A DNA stretch of 64,000 nucleotides from Vagococcus humatus (GTDB taxonomy: Bacteria > Bacillota > Bacilli > Lactobacillales > Vagococcaceae). Position numbers and translations under genes: made by a program. Positions 8,905 to 17,767 of the stretch are shown piece by piece. The notes under the pieces were generated by a model. The model made no database searches, was not told the origin of the DNA, and saw only the letters and a list, made by a program, of their open reading frames with translations. The stretch is from positions 248,001 through 312,000 of the forward strand of contig NZ_PXZH01000002.1 of NCBI RefSeq assembly GCF_003950325.1, written 5' to 3'. How positions within the stretch are numbered: position 1 is the stretch's first letter; each line of letters begins with the position of its first letter.

Positions 8905-9948
8905 ATGAAACAAGATCAAGTTCCAGCTATCGGTTCTTTTAAAGGGTTAGGGATAGATGAAGCAGAGGTATTTGTAGATGTTTGTCAACCAATGCCTGAA
9001 CATTTAACACCACGTGATTTACTAGTCAAAGTTCAGGCAGTATCTGTTAACCCTGTAGATACTAAATTACGTCAGAATTTACCAGAAAGTTCTACCCCGC
9101 ATATTTTAGGGTTTGATGCAGTTGGTCAAGTAGTCAAAACTGGTTCTGATGCTACAAAGTTTAAGGTAGGCGACCGAGTATTTTATGCAGGCAGTGCTAA
9201 GCGAGCAGGTAGCAATCAAAGTTATCAATTAGTAGATGAGCGGCTAGTAGCATTAGCCCCGCATAATTTAACCGATGAAGAAGCGGCTGCTTTGCCTTTA
9301 ACTTCTTTAACAGCATCTGAATTATTGTTTGATAAATTTCACTTAACTCCGGAAAAAAATGCTCACCGAGGTAAAAGTTTATTAATTATTAACGGTGCAG
9401 GTGGCGTAGGGTCAGTTATGACTCAATTAGCCAAATGGTTAGGATTAACCGTAATCGCTACTGCCAGTCCTAAAAAATTTGATTGGTTGAAGGAAAATGG
9501 CACTGACTATCCTTTAGACTATAAACAAGGGATTACCTCTGGTCTAAAAAAAATCGGAATAGATAAAGTAGACTATATTGCAGTGCTTCACAACATTACC
9601 CCTTATTTTGAGGAACTGACTCAGATTATTCAGCCTTTCGGACATATTGGTACGATAGTAGCTATTGATCAAAAACTTGATATTGGCTTACTTAAAAATT
9701 TATCAGTCAGCTTTGACTGGGAATACATGTTTGCAAAAACTGATTACGGCATTCAGCTAGAGTCACAAGGACAAATGCTAAGTAGAATAGCTGAATTAGT
9801 TGAAAAGGGTGAGGTAAGAAGTACAGTTACTAAAATTTATGGAGACGGTATTCATGCTGCCAACTTGAAACGTGCCACAAAAGATGTTGAAACAGGGCAT
9901 ATGACAGGTAAAGTAGTAGTAAGTGGGCCTTTTAACACTTTAAATTAA
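8905..9948 (+). CDS. Zinc-independent MDR-family quinone oxidoreductase-like protein
   Basis: A 347-residue medium-chain dehydrogenase/reductase. The N-terminal GroES-like domain has VNPVDTKLR and GFDAVGQVVKTG. The Rossmann domain has INGAGGVGSVMTQLAKWLG at about residues 170-190. The zinc-binding cysteines of true alcohol dehydrogenases are absent, placing it with the zinc-independent quinone reductase or enoyl reductase branch of the family. It shares the strand and short spacing of the preceding aldo/keto reductase gene. Confidence 0.85.
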   Translation: MKQDQVPAIGSFKGLGIDEAEVFVDVCQPMPEHLTPRDLLVKVQAVSVNPVDTKLRQNLPESSTPHILGFDAVGQVVKTGSDATKFKVGDRVFYAGSAKRAGSNQSYQLVDERLVALAPHNLTDEEAAALPLTSLTASELLFDKFHLTPEKNAHRGKSLLIINGAGGVGSVMTQLAKWLGLTVIATASPKKFDWLKENGTDYPLDYKQGITSGLKKIGIDKVDYIAVLHNITPYFEELTQIIQPFGHIGTIVAIDQKLDIGLLKNLSVSFDWEYMFAKTDYGIQLESQGQMLSRIAELVEKGEVRSTVTKIYGDGIHAANLKRATKDVETGHMTGKVVVSGPFNTLN

Positions 9949-10029
9949 GACGAGATAAATTTTTAGTTAACGATAGGATAACAGATCTGTAAAAGATTAT
10001 TAAATAACAAATGTCTTGTTTTTAAAACC

Positions 10030-10058
10030 TTGACATCTTTCTTTTTTTCAATTATATA
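10030..10058 (+). promoter_or_regulatory. Sigma-A promoter for the alpha/beta hydrolase gene
   Basis: TTGACA, a 17-base spacer and TATATA. It lies 31 bases before the ATG and is a near-consensus vegetative promoter. Confidence 0.7.
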
Positions 10059-10089
10059 AGAAGAAGCATAAAAAGAAAGAGGCTGATGT

Positions 10090-11043
10090 ATGAAAAAAAG
10101 AAACTACCTAGTTATAGGGATAATATTAGTATTTATTTTGTTAATAGGGTTAGGTGGAGTGACTCGTTACTTGTATAATTATGCCATTGTCATAAGCGAT
10201 AAGTCTTATTTAGCTGATCAAAGAATAACGCCTGATGAAGAATTAGCTAGATTAAAGTCTTGGAATTTTAAAAACACTGATTTTCAATTGTTAAAAATGA
10301 AAAGTCGAGATGGTTTAGCTCTACAAGCTCCTTTGTACCGACAAAAGACTACCCAACAGGATCTAAAGGCACCTAAAAGAGTGATGATTGTGGCTCATGG
10401 TTATGCAGGAAAGTCTTCTGATATGAAAAAATATGCCCAAATGTTTAATCAGGCAGGTTATGATGTGTTAATTCCTGAAGCTAGAGGCCATGGTCTAAGT
10501 GAAGGAGATTACCGAGGCTTAGGTTGGCATGAAAGGTTAGATTATGTTGACTGGATTGACTATTTAATAACCCAGTATGACAGTCCAGTTGAAATTGGTT
10601 TGTTTGGGTTAAGTATGGGAGCGGCTACTGTTATGATGACAAGTGGTGAGGAGCTACCTAAAGAAGTCAAATTAATCATAGAGGATTGTGGCTATACGTC
10701 TACTGATGCCGAGCTTGCTTATCAGTTGAAAGCGATGTATCGTTTACCTAAATTTCCATTAATTCCTTTGACTTCTTTATATACCCAAGTTAAAAAAGGG
10801 TATAATTTTTATGAAAGTAGTGCTGTCAAACAACTACAAAAAAATAAACGACCAATCTTTTTTATTCACGGAGAAAAAGATAGTTTTGTTCCAACGGAGA
10901 TGGCTTATGACTTATACGAAGAAACAAAAGGACCGAAAGAGTTATGGATTGTGAAAGGGGCAGAACACGCGACTTCTTTTCAAACTCAGCCCAAAGTATA
11001 TAAGCAAAAGATATTAGACTTTATTGAAACCTATTGGCAATAA
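10090..11043 (+). CDS. Membrane-anchored alpha/beta hydrolase
   Basis: A 317-residue protein with an N-terminal transmembrane helix (residues about 5-28) followed by an alpha/beta-hydrolase domain. The oxyanion region is VAHGYAGKSSDM, the nucleophile elbow is GLFGLSMGAA, and acid and base residues are plausible at HGEKDSFVP and GAEHATSF. Similar proteins in Lactobacillales (YqkD-like) have no settled substrate. The helix suggests the catalytic domain faces outward, but it could also be a cleaved signal. Monocistronic, between a strong promoter and a terminator. Confidence 0.85.
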   Translation: MKKRNYLVIGIILVFILLIGLGGVTRYLYNYAIVISDKSYLADQRITPDEELARLKSWNFKNTDFQLLKMKSRDGLALQAPLYRQKTTQQDLKAPKRVMIVAHGYAGKSSDMKKYAQMFNQAGYDVLIPEARGHGLSEGDYRGLGWHERLDYVDWIDYLITQYDSPVEIGLFGLSMGAATVMMTSGEELPKEVKLIIEDCGYTSTDAELAYQLKAMYRLPKFPLIPLTSLYTQVKKGYNFYESSAVKQLQKNKRPIFFIHGEKDSFVPTEMAYDLYEETKGPKELWIVKGAEHATSFQTQPKVYKQKILDFIETYWQ

Positions 11044-11058
11044 ATAAACCTAGATATA

Positions 11059-11112
11059 GACCACTGGTTACAAGTTAGACAATTAAGCTGACTGTAATCA
11101 GTGTCTTTTTTT
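11059..11112 (+). terminator. Rho-independent terminator
   Basis: Left arm 11059-11072 and right arm 11093-11105 pair over 13 bases, with one bulged C and one G-U pair. A seven-T run follows. Confidence 0.75.
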
Positions 11113-11212
11113 AAGCGTAAGTAGAAGAGTCATGATACAATAATTAATTGATAAGTGGTTAAAAAATTAATTAAAAAGTAGCTATATCATGTATTGACTG
11201 GGAGGAAAAATA

Positions 11213-12376
11213 ATGCGTTTTATAACAGCAGGAGAATCTCATGGACGAGAATTAACCGGAATTATTGAAGGAGTTCCAGCAGGACTTCCTTTATCTGTTT
11301 TAGATATTAATGAAGAGTTAGCTAGAAGACAAAAAGGCTATGGACGTGGGGGTAGAATGCTGATTGAAAAAGATCAAGTCACCATCACTTCAGGGGTGCG
11401 TCATGGCTATACATTAGGTTCTCCTATAACTCTAGTCATTGAAAATAAAGATTGGAAAAACTGGCAATCAGTTATGGGAGTAGAAGCTGTTTCGGGACAT
11501 GATCAAAAAAGACGAGTGTCTAAACCTAGACCAGGCCATGCAGATTTAGTCGGAGGGATTAAATATGGGCACCGAGATTTACGCAATGTTTTAGAGAGGT
11601 CCTCTGCTAGAGAAACTACTATGCGAGTAGCCATTGGTGCTATTGCTAAAAAAATATTATCAGAGTTAGCTATTGTTGTGGCAGGCCATGTCATGGAAAT
11701 TGGTGGGATAACTAGTCAAGTACCTGATCAACTCACAGCTGAAGAAATTGCTAAGTTATCTGAAAAATCTAGTGTTAGAGTGGTAGATCCATCTTGCGAA
11801 GAAAAAATGAAAGCCTTGATTGATGAAACAAAGAAAAAAGGGGATACGGTAGGTGGAGTTGTAGAGGTAGTGGTGGACAATGTTCCAATAGGCTTAGGTA
11901 GCTATACACATTGGGATCAAAAACTAGATGGTAAAATTGCTCAAAGTTTGCTCAGTATTAATGCGTTTAAAGGAGTCGAATTTGGCATAGGCTTTCAGGC
12001 AGGGACTCTTTACGGCAGTCAAGTTATGGATGAAATTATTTGGAGTCAAGCAACAGGGTATAGCCGTAAAACTAATCATTTAGGAGGATTTGAAGGAGGC
12101 ATGACCAATGGGATGCCTATTGTGGTTCGAGGAGTTATGAAACCTATCCCTACATTATATAAACCTTTACAAAGTGTGGATATTGATACAAAAGAAGTGT
12201 ATCAAGCTTCAGTTGAACGTTCAGATAGTTGTGCGGTTCCAGCTGCGTGTGTTATTGCAGAAGCAGTTGTTGCAACGGAAATAGCTCAAGGGATTTTAGC
12301 TAAATTTGATAGTGATCAATTTGATCAGTTAAAAAAACAAGTGAGTCAGTACCGAGAATATACTAAAGAGTTTTAG
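11213..12376 (+). CDS. aroC: Chorismate synthase
   Basis: Converts 5-enolpyruvylshikimate 3-phosphate to chorismate with reduced FMN as cofactor, in the cytosol. The 387-residue length is typical. The signatures [48 protein letters not shown] and [12 protein letters not shown] are all present. A strong GGGAGG precedes the ATG. Shikimate kinase follows after 12 bases. The other aro genes are not in the window. Chorismate would supply the pABA genes found 38 kb downstream as well as the aromatic amino acids. Confidence 0.97.
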   Translation: MRFITAGESHGRELTGIIEGVPAGLPLSVLDINEELARRQKGYGRGGRMLIEKDQVTITSGVRHGYTLGSPITLVIENKDWKNWQSVMGVEAVSGHDQKRRVSKPRPGHADLVGGIKYGHRDLRNVLERSSARETTMRVAIGAIAKKILSELAIVVAGHVMEIGGITSQVPDQLTAEEIAKLSEKSSVRVVDPSCEEKMKALIDETKKKGDTVGGVVEVVVDNVPIGLGSYTHWDQKLDGKIAQSLLSINAFKGVEFGIGFQAGTLYGSQVMDEIIWSQATGYSRKTNHLGGFEGGMTNGMPIVVRGVMKPIPTLYKPLQSVDIDTKEVYQASVERSDSCAVPAACVIAEAVVATEIAQGILAKFDSDQFDQLKKQVSQYREYTKEF

Positions 12377-12388
12377 GAGGAGGAATAG

Positions 12389-12892
12389 ATGAAACCAATC
12401 GTTTTAGTTGGGTTTATGGGGGTAGGTAAAACGACAGTAGGACAATTGTTGGCTCAACGATTAGACAAAACATTTGTTGATGGAGACCATTATTTTGAAG
12501 AACAATTAGGTCAAAGTGTTCCTAGCTATTTAGCTGAGTTTGGAGAAGAAGAATTTCGGAAACAAGAGAGTCGTTTATTACCTGAAATGTTGAAAAAGTT
12601 TGATGTTATTGCAACTGGTGGTGGAATCATTACTCTCGAAAAAACTCGGCAATATTTAAAACAAACCCAATCTGTTGTTTATCTGTTTGACTCTTTTGAA
12701 ACTAATTATGCTCGGTTAGTAGCTGACACTCATGTTAGACCATTAGTCCATCATCAAAGAATAGAGCAAGTTCAAGATTTGTTTACTTATCGTCAACCTT
12801 TATATGATGAAGTGGCAGATAAAAAAATTTATGTGAAGGGACGTTCACCTGATAAAGTGGTGGAAGAGCTTATTCAATTAGTTTTAATCTAG
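12389..12892 (+). CDS. aroK: Shikimate kinase
   Basis: Phosphorylates shikimate at the 3-OH with ATP. The 167-residue length fits. The P-loop is GFMGVGKTTVG at residues 6-16, the shikimate-binding region has DGDHYFEEQ, and the Walker B-like motif is ATGGGIIT. The lid has THVRPL. AGGAGGAATAG precedes the ATG and the gene is co-directional with aroC with 12 bases between, so they form one operon. Confidence 0.95.
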   Translation: MKPIVLVGFMGVGKTTVGQLLAQRLDKTFVDGDHYFEEQLGQSVPSYLAEFGEEEFRKQESRLLPEMLKKFDVIATGGGIITLEKTRQYLKQTQSVVYLFDSFETNYARLVADTHVRPLVHHQRIEQVQDLFTYRQPLYDEVADKKIYVKGRSPDKVVEELIQLVLI

Positions 12893-12917
12893 CACACTCA
12901 TAAGTATTACTGATTTA

Positions 12918-12960
12918 AAACCTTATTTTTCTCTTTATGAGGGAAGAATAAGGTTTTTTT
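12918..12960 (+). terminator. Rho-independent terminator
   Basis: Arms AAACCTTATT (12918-12927) and AATAAGGTTT (12947-12956) are followed by a T-run. Ends the aroC-aroK operon. Confidence 0.85.
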
Positions 12961-13101
12961 GGTATCTAAAAAATCTAACTTTTTTAGATAAATTTAACTA
13001 TGATTCAACCGATAATTATGATATTATAATAAAAATTTAGTTAAAAAATAGAAAGAATAGGCTGGCTATGGGAATAGAATGTCTAGATAGGGAGTGACTG
13101 G

Positions 13102-13968
13102 ATGAAAGTATTATATAAAAATCAATTGATCGATAGAGAGCAAGCACAGGTGATTGACATTGAAGATAGAGGCTATCAATTTGGTGATGGTGTTTATGAA
13201 GTTATCAGAGTGTACAATGGTCATACATTTACACTGAAAGAACATTTGACTCGTTTGTTTGAAAGTGCTAAAAAAATTAAATTAACGATTCCTTATAAGA
13301 AAAAAGAAATAACTGCCTTAGTTTTCCAATTAATCCAAGCAAATCAGTTAACAGAGGGAACCGTTTATTTACAAATTACTAGAGGGAATCAATCCCCAAG
13401 ACAACATGACTTTCATCTTAGTCAACAGTCTGAAAGTATTTTAACAGGCTCCACTAATCCTAAAGCAGTCAACCGAGCACAACTTCAACAAGGTGTTAAA
13501 GCGACTCTTATTCCAGATACTAGATGGCTACATTGTGATATTAAAAGTTTGAATTTATTAGTTAATTTACTGGCAAATGCCCAAGCCCATGAACAAGGGG
13601 CAACAGAAGGTATTTTTCACCGAGATGAGATAGTGACAGAAGGCTCTCATTCGAATGTATTTATCGTCAAAAATAAACAAGTGATTACCCATCCAGCTAA
13701 TCACCTTATTTTAAATGGGATTACTAGACAGGTGATTTTAGCTCAATGTGCTGCTACAGGCATTCAGCTAGAAGAACGAGAGTTTACGAGAAAAGAGCTA
13801 CTAGAAGCAGATGAAGTTTTTTTCACTAGCACTTCAACAGAAGGACAAGGAATAACTGAAATCGATGGTCAAATAATTGGAGATGGTCAAGTAGGACCTT
13901 TGACGAAACAAATTCAACAATTAGTATTTCAAGAAATCAATAAACAGTGTGGAAAAATTTATGTTTAA
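13102..13968 (+). CDS. dat: D-amino acid aminotransferase
   Basis: A 288-residue PLP fold-type IV transaminase that makes D-glutamate and D-alanine interconvertible for peptidoglycan. DRGYQFGDGVYEVIRVYNG near residues 20-40 is the family signature. The PLP lysine is in CDIKSLNLL and the cofactor phosphate-binding segment is EGSHSNVF. In these bacteria Dat can replace or back up glutamate racemase. AGGGAG precedes the ATG. The gene is flanked by its own terminator and is not part of the surface operon that follows. Confidence 0.93.
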   Translation: MKVLYKNQLIDREQAQVIDIEDRGYQFGDGVYEVIRVYNGHTFTLKEHLTRLFESAKKIKLTIPYKKKEITALVFQLIQANQLTEGTVYLQITRGNQSPRQHDFHLSQQSESILTGSTNPKAVNRAQLQQGVKATLIPDTRWLHCDIKSLNLLVNLLANAQAHEQGATEGIFHRDEIVTEGSHSNVFIVKNKQVITHPANHLILNGITRQVILAQCAATGIQLEEREFTRKELLEADEVFFTSTSTEGQGITEIDGQIIGDGQVGPLTKQIQQLVFQEINKQCGKIYV

Positions 13969-13980
13969 TATACTTAGATA

Positions 13981-14019
13981 AAAAATAGGCTGTTCGGTTT
14001 AACTGAGTAGCCTATTTTT
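13981..14019 (+). terminator. Rho-independent terminator
   Basis: Perfect arms AAAAATAGGCT and AGCCTATTTTT separated by a 17-base loop. Isolates dat from the surface operon. Confidence 0.85.
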
Positions 14020-14059
14020 GTATGGAATAATCTATCTCATTTATCGATTAGTGAATTTG

Positions 14060-14086
14060 TTGACAATTGTTTTTTTTTACTTTAAT
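14060..14086 (+). promoter_or_regulatory. Probable promoter of the SipW surface operon
   Basis: TTGACA (14060-14065) is followed by TTTAAT (14081-14086) at 15 bases, or by the weaker TAATCT at 17 bases. A leader of about 125 bases precedes the sipW start. No recognised riboswitch is seen. The short spacing or weak -10 suggests an activator-dependent promoter. Confidence 0.45.
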
Positions 14087-14220
14087 CTAAAGAAAATAAA
14101 GCGATTTCTCTTGTTTTACTTCGAGTTTACCCCCTAAGCATCTCAATACGTACACTGGATTTTCTTCCATTAAAAGTCAAACTTTGTTCAAAAAAATATC
14201 GTTTTAAAAAGGAGGCTGCC

Positions 14221-14805
14221 ATGCAAATAACCAAGAAAAAAAAGAGAAAGAGTGTTGCAACTATTGTAGGAATACTTTTGTGCTTATTGTTAGTTCCTAT
14301 TTTAGTCATGAATGTTTACGTTATTATTTATGGACACTATCATCCTGAAAAGCCGCCTTCTTTATTTGGTGTTACCCCTATGATTGTTCAGTCTGGTTCC
14401 ATGAATGAGGGGGAGCAAGCAGATATTGAACCAGGTGATTTAATTCTAATTCAACATTTAAATCAGGAACAGGCGAATCAACTTAAAAAGAAACAAGTGA
14501 TTACGTTTAAAGAAGAAGGAAAATACGTCACACACCGAATTGTTGAGATAAAGGAAGATCAGGAGGGGAAACCTTTATATGTTACTAAAGGAGATGCTAA
14601 CCAAGTAGAAGATGAACTGTTAGTTGCTCCGAAACAAATTCTTGGGGTCTATACCACTCGTTTTCCTTATTTGGGAGATGTGGCGATGTTTTTACAAAGC
14701 CCATTTGGTTTATTGATTAGCTTAGGAGTACCTATTACTTGTCTATTGATGTATGACTTTATTCAAAAGATAAGATGGAGAAAAAAACAACCAGTATCTT
14801 ATTAA
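14221..14805 (+). CDS. sipW: SipW-type (ER/archaeal-type) signal peptidase I
   Basis: A 194-residue membrane protease with an N-terminal transmembrane helix (about residues 15-38) and a second near the C-terminus (about 158-180). The catalytic Ser60 is in QSGSM and His105 in YVTHRIVEI; His in place of the usual Lys is the mark of the SipW/archaeal class. In Bacillus, SipW processes TasA and TapA, the biofilm-fibre proteins. Here it is the first gene of an operon that encodes several proteins with SipW-style N-termini, so those are its likely substrates. AAAGGAGG precedes the ATG. Confidence 0.92.
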   Translation: MQITKKKKRKSVATIVGILLCLLLVPILVMNVYVIIYGHYHPEKPPSLFGVTPMIVQSGSMNEGEQADIEPGDLILIQHLNQEQANQLKKKQVITFKEEGKYVTHRIVEIKEDQEGKPLYVTKGDANQVEDELLVAPKQILGVYTTRFPYLGDVAMFLQSPFGLLISLGVPITCLLMYDFIQKIRWRKKQPVSY

Positions 14806-14823
14806 TTAAAAGGAGGCGTTATC

Positions 14824-15561
14824 ATGGAAACAAGAAAAAAGAATTTATCATTAAGAGGTGCATTTATTTTAGGGATTTTAATCATTTTGACTCTAGGTTT
14901 ACTAGGAAGAACTATTGCCAAATATACTACAACTAAAAGCATTACAGCAAATGCTAGAGTAGCTGAATTTAAGGTAGGTCTTGAAGCTACACAAGATGGT
15001 GAAACATTTAATAGTGATCCATTCACATTAGGTAATCCACTCTATGATAATTGGCCAGACAATAGTGGATTTACAGTGGATAGTGATTTCGAAGCTAACA
15101 AACCAGCGAAAGAAGAGGATGTTTGGAGTAACAAAGGGGAAAAGGAGGCTAAGCCTATTGCACCTGGAACATCTAGCATTGTTGTTGTTAAATTAACAAA
15201 TGATTCAGAAGTAAGTGTCAAGGCTAAACTAAAACTTGGTCTAGTTAAAATTAGTGGAGTAACTGAGTATGAAGGTTATTCAGCAGAAAAAATACAGAAC
15301 ATGTTAAAAGAGGCTATTCAGTTTAGAATAGAAAGAACTAATGGAAGTGACGAGGACTGGAAGAGCTTAGAAAATATTTCTGAAGTAAGTCGTGAGTTGG
15401 ATATAACAGAAAAGGATAATAAAGAAATTGCAATAGCTTGGCGTTGGCTATTTGAAAGACCAGGAAAAGATGAAGAGGACACCATCCTCGGAAAAGTGGC
15501 TGCTAAAGGAGAGTTAGAGATTGAAATGGATGTACAAGCACAATTTGATCAAATTGATTAA
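14824..15561 (+). CDS. TasA/camelysin-like SipW-dependent secreted protein
   Basis: A 245-residue protein. A basic N-terminus and one hydrophobic helix (residues about 11-30) are followed by GRTIAKYTTTKSITANARV and AEFKV, the pattern of SipW substrates, where mature beta-sandwich subunits start just after the helix. The C-terminal part has AWRWLFE and then DTILGKVAAKGELE, a motif shared with the next gene product. The mature protein is acidic and rich in Glu and Lys. It follows sipW by 18 bases with its own AAAGGAGG. It is the best candidate for a main fibre or matrix subunit. Specific function is unproven. Confidence 0.75.
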   Translation: METRKKNLSLRGAFILGILIILTLGLLGRTIAKYTTTKSITANARVAEFKVGLEATQDGETFNSDPFTLGNPLYDNWPDNSGFTVDSDFEANKPAKEEDVWSNKGEKEAKPIAPGTSSIVVVKLTNDSEVSVKAKLKLGLVKISGVTEYEGYSAEKIQNMLKEAIQFRIERTNGSDEDWKSLENISEVSRELDITEKDNKEIAIAWRWLFERPGKDEEDTILGKVAAKGELEIEMDVQAQFDQID

Positions 15562-15600
15562 ATTAGGATAATTAAATCAATATAAACGGAGGGAAAATTA

Positions 15601-16314
15601 ATGAAGGGAACAAAATATTTGTTGCTAATCTTATTAATCTTTCTCTCTGTTTTTATTATGGGAGAAACATACGGGGAAGAGCTAGGTTCGTCTGATTTAA
15701 AAGTGTCAGATCAATATGGTCAAGTTTGGCAAAATCAGCGACAGGTAAATATTTTTGGACCAAAGACACCCCTATTAAAGCCAGGGATTGAAGGCAACTA
15801 TCAATTTGTTATTAGCAATGTATCAGATGTATCAAAAGATTATCAGTTAAGTTTTAAGGAAATAAATGCTTTCAGTGTACCGATTATTTATCAAATAACA
15901 GAAGATGGAAGGTATATATTAGGCCAAAATCAAAAATTTCAACATTTACCTTCTGACATGAAAAGGGAAAAGATAACTCTTGTCCCAAATCAAGCTATAA
16001 CTTATCAAATGAATTGGCAGTGGGATAAAAATTCTACTGATAAACAAGATACCTATTTAGGGAAACAGTCTGCTAAAGAACCAATTTATTATCAGTTAGA
16101 AATAACTATTCAAGAATGGAATACGGAAGAAGTGGAAAAAGATAGTAAGCGAGAAGAAAAAGATTCTAGGTTAATCCATGTTTTTTCAGATAAAAAGTAT
16201 CCACAAATGAATGAAAAAAAACGAAAGTTAACAAGGTTTGGATTTTTTTTCATAGGCTGTAGTTTATTAGTGGCTTATTATGTGAAAAAGAAGGAGAAAG
16301 ACCATGAAAAATAA
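15601..16314 (+). CDS. Secreted protein with C-terminal membrane anchor, surface operon
   Basis: A 237-residue protein with a Sec-type signal peptide (hydrophobic residues about 6-22, possible cleavage before EELGSSD) and a C-terminal transmembrane helix followed by KKKEKDHEK. The extracellular part has a beta-rich look. Near its end MNWQWDK and DTYLGKQSAKEPIYYQLEI repeat the W-x-W, DT-x-LGK motif of the preceding TasA-like protein. This suggests a membrane-held relative that could anchor or cap the secreted subunits. Its stop overlaps the next gene by 11 bases. Not recognised as a named family. Confidence 0.65.
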   Translation: MKGTKYLLLILLIFLSVFIMGETYGEELGSSDLKVSDQYGQVWQNQRQVNIFGPKTPLLKPGIEGNYQFVISNVSDVSKDYQLSFKEINAFSVPIIYQITEDGRYILGQNQKFQHLPSDMKREKITLVPNQAITYQMNWQWDKNSTDKQDTYLGKQSAKEPIYYQLEITIQEWNTEEVEKDSKREEKDSRLIHVFSDKKYPQMNEKKRKLTRFGFFFIGCSLLVAYYVKKKEKDHEK

Positions 16315-16936
16315 ACAGGGTAAGAAACCTTCAGCGAAGCATACAACAAAAAGGCCGAAAAAAGAGGGACTTATTGGTAAAGGCAAATTATTTTATGTAT
16401 TTTTAGTGGCTATAGTTATAGCAGTTAGTCTACGAGCAATATTACTGATGGATACCTTTAGTGCCTATACAAATAACAAAAAAATAGCTAGTAGTGGATC
16501 AATTGCTCAGTGGTCATATCAAGTTATTCCTTTAACTTTTTCAAAAGAAGTTATTGGGCCAGGGGATACTTGTGAAGCGGTCTTTTTTGTCAACAATTAT
16601 CTAGAAGAGAATGAAACAACATCAGAAGTAGTAGGAGAGTATATTGTTCAGTTAGCAACTTTAGGAAAATTGCCTTTAACCTATAACTTGTATTGGGAAG
16701 TTGTTAAAGAGCATCAAAAGGTAGCCTCCTCTTCTTTAGAACAACAGCTTTTATTTCAAGCTAATGAACATGACATGTTAGAACCTATTCGTAATCAATT
16801 TTTGTCTAATAAACCAGAAATTCATAAGTATCGTTTAGTAGTTAACTGGCCAAGTGGTGCTGGAATGAAATTACCAGCTAGATCCTATGATTTAAAAGGA
16901 ATTAAAGCCTCTATTCAGTTATCACAAAAAAATTGA
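16304..16936 (+). CDS. SipW-substrate-like protein, surface operon
   Basis: A 210-residue protein. The first 30 residues are strongly basic (KNKQGKKPSAKHTTKRPKK), then one hydrophobic helix (about 31-50), then DTFSAYTNNKKIASSGSI and AQWSYQV. This is the SipW-substrate layout, with the FSAYT motif very like that of Bacillus TasA and camelysin. The rest is beta-rich and ends IKASIQLSQKN, with no anchor. The start overlaps the preceding gene by 11 bases, with AAGGAG in place, so translation is coupled. Probably a minor fibre subunit; this is inference. Confidence 0.65.
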   Translation: MKNKQGKKPSAKHTTKRPKKEGLIGKGKLFYVFLVAIVIAVSLRAILLMDTFSAYTNNKKIASSGSIAQWSYQVIPLTFSKEVIGPGDTCEAVFFVNNYLEENETTSEVVGEYIVQLATLGKLPLTYNLYWEVVKEHQKVASSSLEQQLLFQANEHDMLEPIRNQFLSNKPEIHKYRLVVNWPSGAGMKLPARSYDLKGIKASIQLSQKN

Positions 16937-16946
16937 GGTGAGGAAA

Positions 16947-17756
16947 GTGACAACAAAACGTGTAGCTAGAAATGTGTTAATCAGCATGGTACTTATTATT
17001 TTTTTAGGAATAATAGGGTATACAGTTTACGGAAAATATGAGCTAAATCATAAAAGTTATAAAGTTTTGAGTGCTAAAACATTTTATTTCACCAGTGACT
17101 TATTAAAAGAAGATGGTAGCCCAGTTTATCACATAGCTAACTGGAATAACCAAACTTCCGAACTTAGTTTTTATTTGTTTAACACACAAGATAGTAACCG
17201 ATTTTCTACAGCTGAAATTGATTATAAGATTTATTTAAATAATGACAGTCAACCAGTTAAATCAGGAAACTTAGAACCAGCCATTGATATAAATCATGGG
17301 ATTAAACGAAAAATTACTCTACAACCTCAAATAAAGAATCAAGTTAATTCAAGTCTGGGAGGTCAATTGTCACCTACCAAATATGTGGTTAGAGCTGAAA
17401 CAGTAGGGCAATACGAAACTAGTTTATCGGCTACATTTTACTTGTACCAAGAAGGCCCAACAAATCCTTATTATTGGCATATTATCGATCAAAAAGGTAG
17501 TCCCACTGCTCGACTTATCTTAGGAAGTCATATGGCTAATTTTACTCCAATTATTCAATGGGATGCTGGTAAAGTCATGATTGATAGAACCCATCCTAGT
17601 TTTTTTGAGAAACCTTTAGATAATGTGTCATCTGTTAAATTAGATACACCGGGTTTAACTTGTTTAGAGGGAATAACTGTAGATTTTTTTAAAGTGATAG
17701 AAAGTGATCAGTATAGTAAAGAAGATGGAGCTATTCAAGTTATTATGGAAGAGTAG
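16947..17756 (+). CDS. SipW-substrate-like protein with divergent N-terminus, surface operon
   Basis: About 269 residues: a basic N-terminus, one hydrophobic helix (about residues 10-30), then YTVYGKYELNHKSYKVLSAK and further beta-rich sequence. This resembles the layout of the two other SipW-type substrates in the operon, but no family is recognised. The GTG at 16947 is preferred over the GTG at 16938, because GAGGTGA (16935-16941), a 7-base match to the anti-Shine-Dalgarno, lies at the right distance from it. That site overlaps the stop of the previous gene, so the two are coupled. No C-terminal anchor. Confidence 0.6.
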   Translation: MTTKRVARNVLISMVLIIFLGIIGYTVYGKYELNHKSYKVLSAKTFYFTSDLLKEDGSPVYHIANWNNQTSELSFYLFNTQDSNRFSTAEIDYKIYLNNDSQPVKSGNLEPAIDINHGIKRKITLQPQIKNQVNSSLGGQLSPTKYVVRAETVGQYETSLSATFYLYQEGPTNPYYWHIIDQKGSPTARLILGSHMANFTPIIQWDAGKVMIDRTHPSFFEKPLDNVSSVKLDTPGLTCLEGITVDFFKVIESDQYSKEDGAIQVIMEE

Positions 17757-17767
17757 GAGGATAAAGC

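Noticed and set aside
14127-14309. Small minus-strand frame across the sipW start
   Set aside because: It overlaps the clear sipW start and its ribosome-binding site, and has no good initiation site of its own.
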